From contig JALWLR010000255.1 of NCBI GenBank assembly GCA_027084065.1, positions 1 through 10,934 of the forward strand: a stretch of DNA of 10,934 nt, in the 5' to 3' direction. Position 1 is the first letter of the stretch. Each line of letters begins with the position of its first letter. The notes below the pieces were generated by a model. That model was not told the DNA's origin and did not search any database. It saw nothing but the letters and a program-made list of their open reading frames with translations. The DNA is from Helicobacteraceae bacterium (lineage in GTDB: Bacteria > Campylobacterota > Campylobacteria > Campylobacterales > Sulfurimonadaceae). The translations under genes and the position numbers were made by a program. This document shows, piece after piece, positions 5,884 through 10,934 of this stretch.

Positions 5884-6117
5884 CTAATCTATTGGAATTT
5901 CTATTTTCTCTAAGTCATCTTCTGTTTCATCGCTCTCGATTTCAAAAATCTTTGTAGTGGCTTTTTCAAGCGTTTCGTGCATTTGCAAGAGCATGAATGA
6001 TAAAAGCTCTATGTTTTCACCATTTTGCACTTGCTGAGCCATGAGCTTTAATACTTGCGCTACAAACTCGATATCCGCTCTTGTTTCGATGAGTTCCTGT
6101 AGGTTGTTAGTTCTCAT
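5884..6117 (-). CDS. Hypothetical acidic protein, 77 aa
   Basis: I do not recognise a family. The protein is helical with IEFVAQVLKLMAQQVQNGEN and LLSFMLLQMHETLEKATTKI, followed by a very acidic tail (about residues 60-77, ESDETEDDLEKIE). A perfect ribosome site AAGGAGGTAA precedes the ATG, and the start overlaps the stop of the upstream coiled-coil gene (ATGA). The acidic tail is of a kind found in DNA-mimic or protein-protein partner proteins, but that is only a resemblance. It is very probably a real, translationally coupled operon member. Confidence 0.65.
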   Translation of the reverse strand: MRTNNLQELIETRADIEFVAQVLKLMAQQVQNGENIELLSFMLLQMHETLEKATTKIFEIESDETEDDLEKIEIPID

Positions 6118-6557
6118 TGGTTACCTCCTTGTGATTGATTAGATTTTTTCTCTTCTGTCTCCGTTAAGCGAAAGTAGTTATCGTGCACCTTGTGATTGAG
6201 TGCAGCAAATTTCTCTCTCGTATCGACGCAAATCTCATCGAGCTTCTTTATGGCATCGTGTACCCGATAAAACTCGTCCAGCAGGTTCTCAGCAGCCCAG
6301 TGGTACTTATGCCTAAAGAAGTTGACCTCGCTTTTGGCCTCCATGAGCCTCACCTCATCCGATACCATCTCCAGCTTGGCCTTAAGCTCCTCGTTCTCTT
6401 TTTGCAGCTGTTCATAGTCTGCAAGTCGCTCCAGCAGCTCGTCTATGAGCTCCTGCTTTGCCTGGCACTCTTCTGTCAAGGTGTTCACCTCATCCTTTAA
6501 GAGGATATTCTCCTCTTGCAGCTCTACGATTCTGGCCAGTGCTTCTGACTTTTTCAT
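6114..6557 (-). CDS. Coiled-coil protein, 147 aa
   Basis: The first half (about residues 1-75) is an almost unbroken coiled coil rich in E, K, L and Q (EALARIVELQEENILLKDEV, then ELKAKLEMVSDEVRLMEAKS). A helical part with aromatic residues follows (FFRHKYHWAAENLLDEFYRV, about 80-99), and then a polar tail (SNQSQGGNQ). There is no DNA-binding motif, signal or membrane segment. A GGAG lies upstream of the ATG and the stop overlaps the next start by 4 bases. It is separated from the upstream helicase gene by about 220 bases filled with GCTACGC-type repeats. The role is unknown, possibly oligomeric scaffolding of a replication or regulatory complex. Confidence 0.65.
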   Translation of the reverse strand: MKKSEALARIVELQEENILLKDEVNTLTEECQAKQELIDELLERLADYEQLQKENEELKAKLEMVSDEVRLMEAKSEVNFFRHKYHWAAENLLDEFYRVHDAIKKLDEICVDTREKFAALNHKVHDNYFRLTETEEKKSNQSQGGNQ

Positions 6558-6776
6558 TGGGTCTCCTTTCTTTCCCGATATGGGTTGAGTTGGTTGGTTT
6601 TAGTGGGAGCGTAGCAACGTAGCACCCCTTATAGGGGTGTGCTACGCTTCGCTACGCCTAACACTCTAAAACTCTTTTTTGCTACGCCTTGCTTCGTTAT
6701 TCTTAAAACTCCCAAATTAAGGGACTTTATGCGTAGCTTTTTGAAAGCGCTACGCTTAGTTACGCTATGCTTCGCC
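6558..6776. repeat. Intergenic cluster of GCTACGC/GCGTAGC repeats
   Basis: Six exact copies of the 7-mer in either orientation occur at 6609, 6641, 6651, 6681, 6731 and 6749. Near matches lie at 6617, 6691, 6759, 6764 and 6769. Such density in about 170 bases cannot be chance. Candidate roles are protein-binding sites, RNA processing between the helicase gene and the genes downstream, or a spreading family of short palindromic repeats. No credible gene lies here; a basic 65-codon frame over it is built from the repeats. Confidence 0.7.
6609..6657. repeat. Long imperfect hairpin within the repeat cluster
   Basis: The left arm (6609-6629, GCGTAGCAACGTAGCACCCC) and the right arm (6632-6657) pair with small bulges around a short TTAT-type loop. 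The core is CACCCC/GGGGTG. In the leftward direction of transcription it is not followed by a T run, so a simple rho-independent terminator is unlikely. An RNA-processing or mRNA-stability role is possible. Confidence 0.55.
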
Positions 6777-7922
6777 TTAATACTCGATATTTTTATCAAT
6801 GTCCCGCTTCGCCCAAAAGTAATCATCGTAAAAATCTATCTCACCAATACTCTGCAAATCTTTTTTTAGCTTGTTATAAGCTGCTCTTTTACTCGCTTGG
6901 CTATCCGACTCATACAACTTATAAAACTCCTCCCTCACATACTCAGCCCGTGCACCTCTTCCCTCACGGATACCAAAGCGATCCTTGATCTCTTTTGGCA
7001 ACTCCTCGCCCTTTTCCTTAACGGCTATACGCAAAGCTCGCATAAAAAGCTCTTGATTTTTTGTGAGCTTTTTTCTCTTTTGCTTCACCTCGCCCTTGAT
7101 TCGTACTGGTACAAGCGAGGTAATCGGCTGCATTGTTTCATTATCTTCGCGATCCATATCCGTCACGTCCACTACTTCCATTTTGAAGCTCAAAGGCTCT
7201 GGCTCTTTGGCATCTTTCATCTTTGTACAAGTCATGGTTATTGTCATCTCGTCTCTTTCCACGCGATAATCTGCGTCAAGACTCGCATACCTTGCGGACG
7301 TTCCACGGCTTCGCTCTTTGTCCTTATGCCCTGTATGATGCACATACAAAATCACATCGCACAAAGGTTTGATGTAGTAGTCAAGGTTGTGAAGTATCTC
7401 ACCCCACTCTTTTGCCGTATCTTCATTCGCTGGTCCCACGTTCCTATGCAATGTGTCAAATATCACCATAGAAATATCGCCGATCTCTTCCATCTCTTTG
7501 GCTGCGTTTTGCACACTCTCTTTGTCTATGAGCACCAAAGGCTGCCTTGATACATAGAAGTTTTTAGCCTCCATTTGGTAATGTTTCTGCAATGCGAGCA
7601 CCCGCCACTTAAGCCCATAAAATCCCTCGCCCGCAAAGTAGATAACATTACCCTGCTTCACATCAAAGCCATGCCATTGGATACCATTGGCAACGCAGAA
7701 AGCCATATCCATCACAATAAAACTCTTGAACGTCCCGCTCTCGCCAAACACTTCTACCAGACTGCTTTTTGGTATGTAATCTTTGATGATCCACTCTGGC
7801 GGTCTTAAGTCTTGCAAAAGCTCTTGGACTGGCAAAAGAAGCCTATTTTTTTGCTCTTGCTTCTTAAGCTCCTCTTGTGCAAACTTATCTAAATTGGCTA
7901 TAATGCTATTAGAGTTCGTCAT
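6777..7922 (-). CDS. RepA-like AAA (AAA_25) replicative helicase, 381 aa
   Basis: This is a RecA-fold ATPase of the hexameric RepA type. The Walker A motif is GESGTFKS (residues 60-67), followed by YFAGEG (95-100). Walker B is MVIFDTLHR (152-160), and VHHTGHKDKERSRGTSA (194-210) corresponds to the sensor and arginine region of RSF1010 RepA-like helicases. The C-terminal part (about 290-381) is a separate helical, winged-helix-like domain (LTKNQELFMRALRIAVKEKG). Such proteins unwind DNA ahead of replication. The start overlaps the end of the primase-like gene by 14 bases, so the pair is coupled. All nucleotide-binding residues are present and the length is usual, so it should be active. It ends in the repeat-rich gap at 6558-6776. 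Confidence 0.85.
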   Translation of the reverse strand: MTNSNSIIANLDKFAQEELKKQEQKNRLLLPVQELLQDLRPPEWIIKDYIPKSSLVEVFGESGTFKSFIVMDMAFCVANGIQWHGFDVKQGNVIYFAGEGFYGLKWRVLALQKHYQMEAKNFYVSRQPLVLIDKESVQNAAKEMEEIGDISMVIFDTLHRNVGPANEDTAKEWGEILHNLDYYIKPLCDVILYVHHTGHKDKERSRGTSARYASLDADYRVERDEMTITMTCTKMKDAKEPEPLSFKMEVVDVTDMDREDNETMQPITSLVPVRIKGEVKQKRKKLTKNQELFMRALRIAVKEKGEELPKEIKDRFGIREGRGARAEYVREEFYKLYESDSQASKRAAYNKLKKDLQSIGEIDFYDDYFWAKRDIDKNIEY

Positions 7923-8958
7923 ATGGTGGCGTCCTTTCTATGTAGTCCTCCAGCATCCAAAAGGCTATGTCGAGACTTTCCATCGCCACAACGAAGTCGA
8001 AAAAGTCATAGCCTTTTGGGAGTTCCACATCAAAGAGAAGCTTTTGAAAATCCGCCTCGATCCCTTTGCCAAAGATTGATAAGAGCGTTTGAGATGCTTC
8101 CTTGCAGCTCTCATCGTTATCCATCAAAATAATTGGGAGCTTACCGCCTGCTTTGGCCATTATCTCGCCATACTGAGCGCTGTGCTTAAAGCCTTTGGCG
8201 ATACCATCGCTTTGAAAGCCGATGTAAGGCAAATGTAAAGCCTCCATGAGCAAAATCTCCTTGATACCAAACACCACAAAGAAAAAGGCGCTATCGTCAA
8301 AATATGAGCTAATGAAGCTTTTGGGGCTGCCTTTGGCGCACCACCACTTTATATCGCCCTTGCGCTGGACGTTCACTATCTTTGGCACATCGCCATCAAA
8401 GAGAGTGATAGTGAAGCTCTTGGCTTGAGAGTCATAGCCCACCATTTTGTGCAACACTTTTTTATCTATCGTCATCTTTTTCGACTCGAAAAGCTTTTGA
8501 GGTATGAGCTTCTCGTAAAATTCGCTCATTACCTTCTCTTTGCCCTCAGCTTCAACGTATTTGGCAAAACTCTCCTGAGCCTTGCGATAGAGCTTTGTAG
8601 CGTCAAAAGTGGCTCTGCGTGGCTGCTGTGGGGTTTTTGGCTGTATCGGCTTGGCTGGCGTCGCCAAAGTATGCGTTATGCCTAGCTCCCTCGCCACCCA
8701 TCGCACCGCTTCATCGAAGCTTATCCTATGATACTTTTGCAATAGATCGAAAATATCTCCTTTGAAGTCGCCCCCAAAGTCGGTAATTAGCCCATCGGGG
8801 CTGACTGACGTGGAGGGCGTGCGCTCATCTCTTAGCTTAAATTTTTTGCCTTTTACCTCATAGCCCAATATCTCCATAAGAGCTAAAATTTTCTCTTGAT
8901 CTAATTGCGCTTTGACTTCATCAAGCGATAAAGTGCGGTTCTTTACTACTGCTGTCAT
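7909..8958 (-). CDS. Primase-like protein: cysteine-less CHC2-like plus TOPRIM, 349 aa
   Basis: The N-terminal domain (about residues 18-92) has the CHC2 outline: LMEILGYEVK, LRDERTPSTSVSPDG, TDFGGDFKGDIFDLL, FDEAVRWVARELG. The zinc ligands are missing. A Pro-rich linker follows (about 100-115). The C-terminal part holds a TOPRIM fold: FGIKEILLMEAL with the catalytic-type Glu at 234, then PIILMDNDES with the acidic DND at 280-282. Such proteins make primers for DNA replication. The chosen ATG at 8958 is preceded by GAGGTG; an upstream start at 9000 would add 14 unlikely residues. The gene overlaps the previous gene by 38 bases and the helicase by 14. Zinc loss could mean a primase that recognises its template differently, or a helicase partner lacking priming activity. 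Confidence 0.75.
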   Translation of the reverse strand: MTAVVKNRTLSLDEVKAQLDQEKILALMEILGYEVKGKKFKLRDERTPSTSVSPDGLITDFGGDFKGDIFDLLQKYHRISFDEAVRWVARELGITHTLATPAKPIQPKTPQQPRRATFDATKLYRKAQESFAKYVEAEGKEKVMSEFYEKLIPQKLFESKKMTIDKKVLHKMVGYDSQAKSFTITLFDGDVPKIVNVQRKGDIKWWCAKGSPKSFISSYFDDSAFFFVVFGIKEILLMEALHLPYIGFQSDGIAKGFKHSAQYGEIMAKAGGKLPIILMDNDESCKEASQTLLSIFGKGIEADFQKLLFDVELPKGYDFFDFVVAMESLDIAFWMLEDYIERTPPYDEL

Positions 8959-9154
8959 CGCCCACCTCGCTCTTTTGTGGTATAATCTCGATGGACACAT
9001 TTTTAAGTAGTTCCATCAAACTACTTGAGCCGTTGCGCTGGTCGAGGAGCGCAATGGCCAACCTTTTGAAGTCCTTGCCCTTCATCTTTATACATACGTC
9101 ACTACCCTTTGCAGCAGCTTCAAACGCCACCGATATAAATCTGCCATCGCTCAT
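8921..9154 (-). CDS. Hypothetical small protein, 77 aa
   Basis: I do not recognise a family. The product starts MSDGRFISVAFEAAAKGSDV and continues with a basic helical part, KMKGKDFKRLAIALLDQRNG, then a hydrophobic strand (VSIEIIPQ) and an acidic, Ser-rich tail. The first half could be a strand-helix nucleic-acid-binding fold, but nothing specific is recognisable. The ATG at 9154 has GAGGA six bases upstream. A GTG at 9160 overlaps the previous stop but has no usable spacing. The gene overlaps the primase-like start by 38 bases, so the two are co-translated. It is the second gene of the leftward early operon. Confidence 0.6.
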   Translation of the reverse strand: MSDGRFISVAFEAAAKGSDVCIKMKGKDFKRLAIALLDQRNGSSSLMELLKNVSIEIIPQKSEVGDDSSSKEPHFIA

Positions 9155-9156
9155 TG

Positions 9157-9399
9157 TCACTCCTCAGTTTGCATTAACTCTTTGGATCTCTTGAGCTGTC
9201 TATCCAAAAACTCTATAAGCCACGCTCTTGGCACAAACCACTTATCACCTATTTTAATGGCTTTGAGCTCTTTGGCGTAGATAAGTTTCCTTGCCGTGTT
9301 CACATTGAGTATGCCACGCTCCTCAAGCTCTTTGAGGGGGATGTTTTGCTTTTTGGGGATGTCATAGATCTCCTCTACGGTGATGTTTAAGTCGTTCAT
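9157..9399 (-). CDS. Excisionase/MerR-type small HTH protein, 80 aa
   Basis: Residues about 18-70 form the small winged HTH of excisionase-like proteins: IPLKELEERGILNVNTARKL, then IYAKELKAIKIGDKWFVPRA and WLIEFLDR. The Gly-Asp-Lys-Trp turn followed by 'VPRAWLIEFL' is typical. In phages such proteins bend DNA during excision or act as regulators of early genes. It is the first gene of the long leftward operon, with AAAGGAGG before the ATG and a consensus promoter 54-82 bases upstream of the start codon. No integrase is in the window, so a role in excision cannot be confirmed. It could equally regulate the adjacent switch. Confidence 0.75.
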   Translation of the reverse strand: MNDLNITVEEIYDIPKKQNIPLKELEERGILNVNTARKLIYAKELKAIKIGDKWFVPRAWLIEFLDRQLKRSKELMQTEE

Positions 9400-9427
9400 A
9401 ATGCCTCCTTTGGTAGAATGTATTATT

Positions 9428-9444
9428 CATTTGAATATCAAATG
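9428..9444. promoter_or_regulatory. Operator O1, 17-bp dyad
   Basis: CATTTGAATATCAAATG is a perfect inverted repeat with 7-base arms and a 3-base centre. It lies just downstream of the predicted leftward start point and covers a possible -35 element of the rightward promoter. It is a probable repressor site. Confidence 0.65.
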
Positions 9445-9460
9445 ACAATATCATTATAAC
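9431..9460 (+). promoter_or_regulatory. Possible promoter for the 317-aa regulator
   Basis: TTGAAT (9431-9436) and TATAAC (9455-9460) are separated by 18 bases. The -35 lies inside operator O1 and the -10 overlaps that of the leftward promoter, so the two promoters face each other and could not fire together. The hexamers are weaker than those of the leftward promoter. Confidence 0.4.
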
Positions 9461-9481
9461 AATTACACATATGAATGTCAA
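9453..9481 (-). promoter_or_regulatory. Consensus leftward sigma70 promoter
   Basis: On the minus strand TTGACA (9481-9476) and TATAAT (9458-9453) match the consensus at all 12 positions with a 17-base spacer. The start point should be near 9446. It drives the excisionase/primase/helicase operon. The -35 lies within operator O2, so a repressor bound there would block polymerase. Confidence 0.75.
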
Positions 9482-9484
9482 ATG
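9468..9484. promoter_or_regulatory. Operator O2, 17-bp dyad
   Basis: CATATGAATGTCAAATG matches operator O1 at 15 of 17 bases and starts 40 bases after it, close to four helical turns. It covers the leftward -35 element. The two sites together suggest cooperative binding by one regulator. Confidence 0.6.
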
Positions 9485-9506
9485 AAAATCGTATGAAAGG
9501 AATAGG

Positions 9507-10460
9507 ATGGAATATAATGAATTTGAGAAATGGCTAAAAGATGCAAATTTAGATATTTTGAAATTTTGTGAGAAACTTGGAATTTCTCCCCAGTCTGTTT
9601 TTAATTGGAAAAGAAGAGGCGTTCCATATTGGGTAAAGTCATGGCTAAGCAATTATATACGAATGCGAGAAGCTGTAAAACAAATGAAATTCTACCATGG
9701 AGAAATGCAAAAAATTGAAAAAGAATTAAAGGAATGTCAAAATAAATTAAGTCAGCTTTTACAAAAATATGAAGACTGCAAAGATCTAGAAAAAATTGCA
9801 ATGAGTGTTTTTGTTAAGCTTTATAATCAAGGTCTTTTATCAAGTATCATTCAGGATGAAGATACGAAACAATATATATTAAATTTTTTAATAGATAAAA
9901 ATCTTATAAAACATATAGATACTAATAATCATAGATTAATAGAAAAAATAGACAAAAAGTCTCCGATTTCAAAATCTTTATTACAAATTATTAAAGAGTT
10001 AAAAATCTCTGAAAATGAATTTTTTAATATTCTACATGATTTGGGATATGAATTTGATTCTGTAAATCAGCATATCCCAATAGATAAAGCGGAAGAAATA
10101 AAAACTCTTGTCCACGCAAAAAAAACTGGAATTAAAGCATTCAATTCTTTAAAAAAACCTAATGTTTTTATAGATACAGACAATAAGATAATTAGCCTCA
10201 AAGAAATTGCCGATAATTTAGAAATAAATGAAACACAAATTATTGAAATTGCAAAAAAACTTGGTATACAAGCTAATTCCCCATCACAAATGATTAGTAT
10301 TAATGATATGGATAGAATATTAGATTATTTAATAATACAAAACAAAATAAAATCATTAAATTTGACAAAACAAATGTCAATTATGATGGACAAAATAGAA
10401 AAATTAGAAAATGAATTAAAACAAATTCAAGAGAAGCTCAAGAAACAAAAAGAGGATTAA
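9507..10460 (+). CDS. Phage regulator: HTH, coiled coil and two IF2_N-like modules, 317 aa
   Basis: The N-terminus (residues about 14-45) is an HTH like those of small phage repressors, NLDILKFCEKLGISPQSVFN and then WKRRGVPYWVKSWL. A coiled coil follows (about 52-92). Two related modules of about 47 residues come next (155-201 and 228-275). The second (ISLKEIADNLEINETQIIEI, then AKKLGIQANSPSQMISIND) closely resembles the small IF2_N domain of initiation factor IF-2, and the first is a more distant copy. A C-terminal coiled coil (290-315) ends the protein. AAAGGA lies five bases before the ATG. It is the only rightward gene, divergent from the early operon across two operators, so it is probably the repressor or master switch. 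Base composition is markedly AT-rich compared with the primase gene. Confidence 0.75.
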   Translation: MEYNEFEKWLKDANLDILKFCEKLGISPQSVFNWKRRGVPYWVKSWLSNYIRMREAVKQMKFYHGEMQKIEKELKECQNKLSQLLQKYEDCKDLEKIAMSVFVKLYNQGLLSSIIQDEDTKQYILNFLIDKNLIKHIDTNNHRLIEKIDKKSPISKSLLQIIKELKISENEFFNILHDLGYEFDSVNQHIPIDKAEEIKTLVHAKKTGIKAFNSLKKPNVFIDTDNKIISLKEIADNLEINETQIIEIAKKLGIQANSPSQMISINDMDRILDYLIIQNKIKSLNLTKQMSIMMDKIEKLENELKQIQEKLKKQKED

Positions 10461-10469
10461 TATTTGCCA

Positions 10470-10734
10470 TAGGCGGGAGGGCTCCCACCTCCTCCCTTGC
10501 CCGTTCCTCTGTTCGAGGCGGCACGGCCGGGAGACTCACCGCGTCAACTTATGGCCTTGTAATGAGATGCTGGAGGCCGGTAACCTCTCCATGCTGGTCG
10601 CAACCAGAGGCGGCACTACCGGCGGGCATAGCCCTTTCCGCCTTTCGCATCTCATTTGAGGCGGGGAGACCGTCACCCTCCCATATCGACGGCTCAAAGC
10701 CCTCGCCGGTGGCACGACGGATTATTTCCACACT
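10470..10734. ncRNA. GC-rich, stem-rich island: candidate structured RNA
   Basis: About 265 bases of clearly GC-rich sequence stand in AT-rich surroundings. A 10-bp perfect stem AATGAGATGC/GCATCTCATT (10561-10570 with 10647-10656) encloses GCCGGTA/TACCGGC (about 10576-10582 and 10617-10623), CTGGT-CGCA-ACCAG and GGGC-ATA-GCCC. Flanking parts hold GGGAG/CTCCC stems and repeated GAGGCGGCAC (10514 and 10606). In AT-rich hosts, especially heat-loving ones, such islands often mark functional RNAs. It is not tRNA, tmRNA, RNase P RNA or SRP RNA as far as I can see. Strand is undecided. Open frames across it (minus 10549-10758, plus 10562-10798) look like products of composition rather than proteins, but a coding alternative is not excluded. 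Confidence 0.45.
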
Positions 10735-10761
10735 CTCACCTCTTCTAAATTTTATCATAAT

Positions 10762-10791
10762 GAGGTTTTTACCAAAAAGGGTGAAAACCTC
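10762..10791. repeat. Hairpin GAGGTTTT/AAAACCTC
   Basis: Eight-base perfect outer arms (10762-10769 and 10784-10791) enclose a smaller ACC/GGT pairing around AAAAA. It lies at the edge of the GC-rich island and could end or delimit the RNA there. The surrounding bases 10735-10934 hold no gene. Confidence 0.5.
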
Positions 10792-10821
10792 TAACTAATA
10801 GGTAACCATTCGTTACGCTAC

Positions 10822-10844
10822 TGAGGTGCATTTTATGCACCTCA
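10822..10844. repeat. Hairpin TGAGGTGCAT/ATGCACCTCA
   Basis: A perfect 10-base stem with a three-base TTT loop. It is not followed by a T run on either side. It may be a recombination, replication or protein-binding site. Confidence 0.55.
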
Positions 10845-10883
10845 CTCACCCTTAAAGGGGAGTCACTAATCGTTACCCCATCA

Positions 10884-10901
10884 TTTCACAATTTTGTGAA
10901 A
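10884..10901. repeat. Inverted repeat TTTCACAA/TTGTGAAA
   Basis: Perfect 8-base arms around TT. The symmetry resembles an operator for a dimeric regulator. A T run lies only at 10928-10934, too far away for a simple terminator. Confidence 0.45.
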
Positions 10902-10934
10902 AACTAAATCCACTTATGCTTAATCCCTTTTTTT

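Noticed and set aside
6629..6826. 65-codon minus-strand frame over the GCTACGC repeats
   Set aside because: It overlaps the end of the helicase gene, has no good ribosome site, and its basic residues come directly from the repeats.
6897..7550. Long plus-strand frame of 217 codons opposite the helicase gene
   Set aside because: The opposite strand carries the RepA-like motifs; this frame is rich in His, Cys and Phe and shows no domain.
8959..9000. Upstream start adding 14 residues to the primase-like protein
   Set aside because: The ATG at 8958 has a GAGG ribosome site, and the added residues have no counterpart in the domain.
10549..10758. Frames in the GC-rich island (69 codons minus; 78 codons plus at 10562-10798)
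   Set aside because: Nested stems and biased composition explain them better than protein coding; the minus frame is kept only as a fallback alternative to the RNA idea.

Overview
The window looks like part of a temperate phage, or a phage-derived element or satellite, from a Campylobacterota (epsilonproteobacterial) host. The reasons are the lysine/glutamate-rich proteins, the moderately AT-rich DNA, tightly packed and mostly overlapping leftward genes with AAGGAGG-type ribosome sites, and a phage-style control region. A deep-sea vent genus such as Nitratiruptor is a guess, not something the sequence proves. No integrase, tRNA, rRNA, CRISPR array or intact insertion sequence is visible.

Right end (about 9400-10934). 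A rightward gene for a 317-residue DNA-binding protein faces a long leftward operon. Between them lie two 17-bp dyads and a consensus promoter (TTGACA, 17 bp, TATAAT), arranged like a phage repressor/early switch. Downstream of the 317-residue gene is a GC-rich, stem-rich island of about 265 bp, followed by several perfect hairpins. The island is a candidate structured RNA.

Early or replication region (about 9400 down to 2930, all leftward). It encodes an excisionase-like helix-turn-helix protein, a small unknown protein, a primase-like protein (cysteine-less CHC2-like domain plus TOPRIM), a RepA-like hexameric helicase ATPase, and then several small proteins. One of these is a free-standing second copy of the cysteine-less CHC2-like domain. 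Two unknown proteins follow, then a helix-turn-helix initiator-like protein. The initiator gene contains two exact 18-bp repeats beside a very AT-rich tract, resembling an origin inside an initiator gene as in lambda O. Primase, RepA-type helicase and origin-binding protein together would be a self-contained replication module.

Late region (about 2900 down to 44) is damaged. An HNH endonuclease gene carries a frameshift, a stop codon and several lost metal or catalytic residues. It is followed by a 50-residue helix-turn-helix remnant of a small-terminase type. About 490 bp follow with no recognisable gene, where a large terminase, portal and the first part of the capsid gene would be expected. 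The surviving C-terminal part of a major capsid protein comes next, then a coiled-coil protein, a terminase-small-like helix-turn-helix protein and a 96-residue unknown. The replication and control genes look intact while the packaging genes are eroded, which fits a decaying prophage or an element that lost its own packaging genes.
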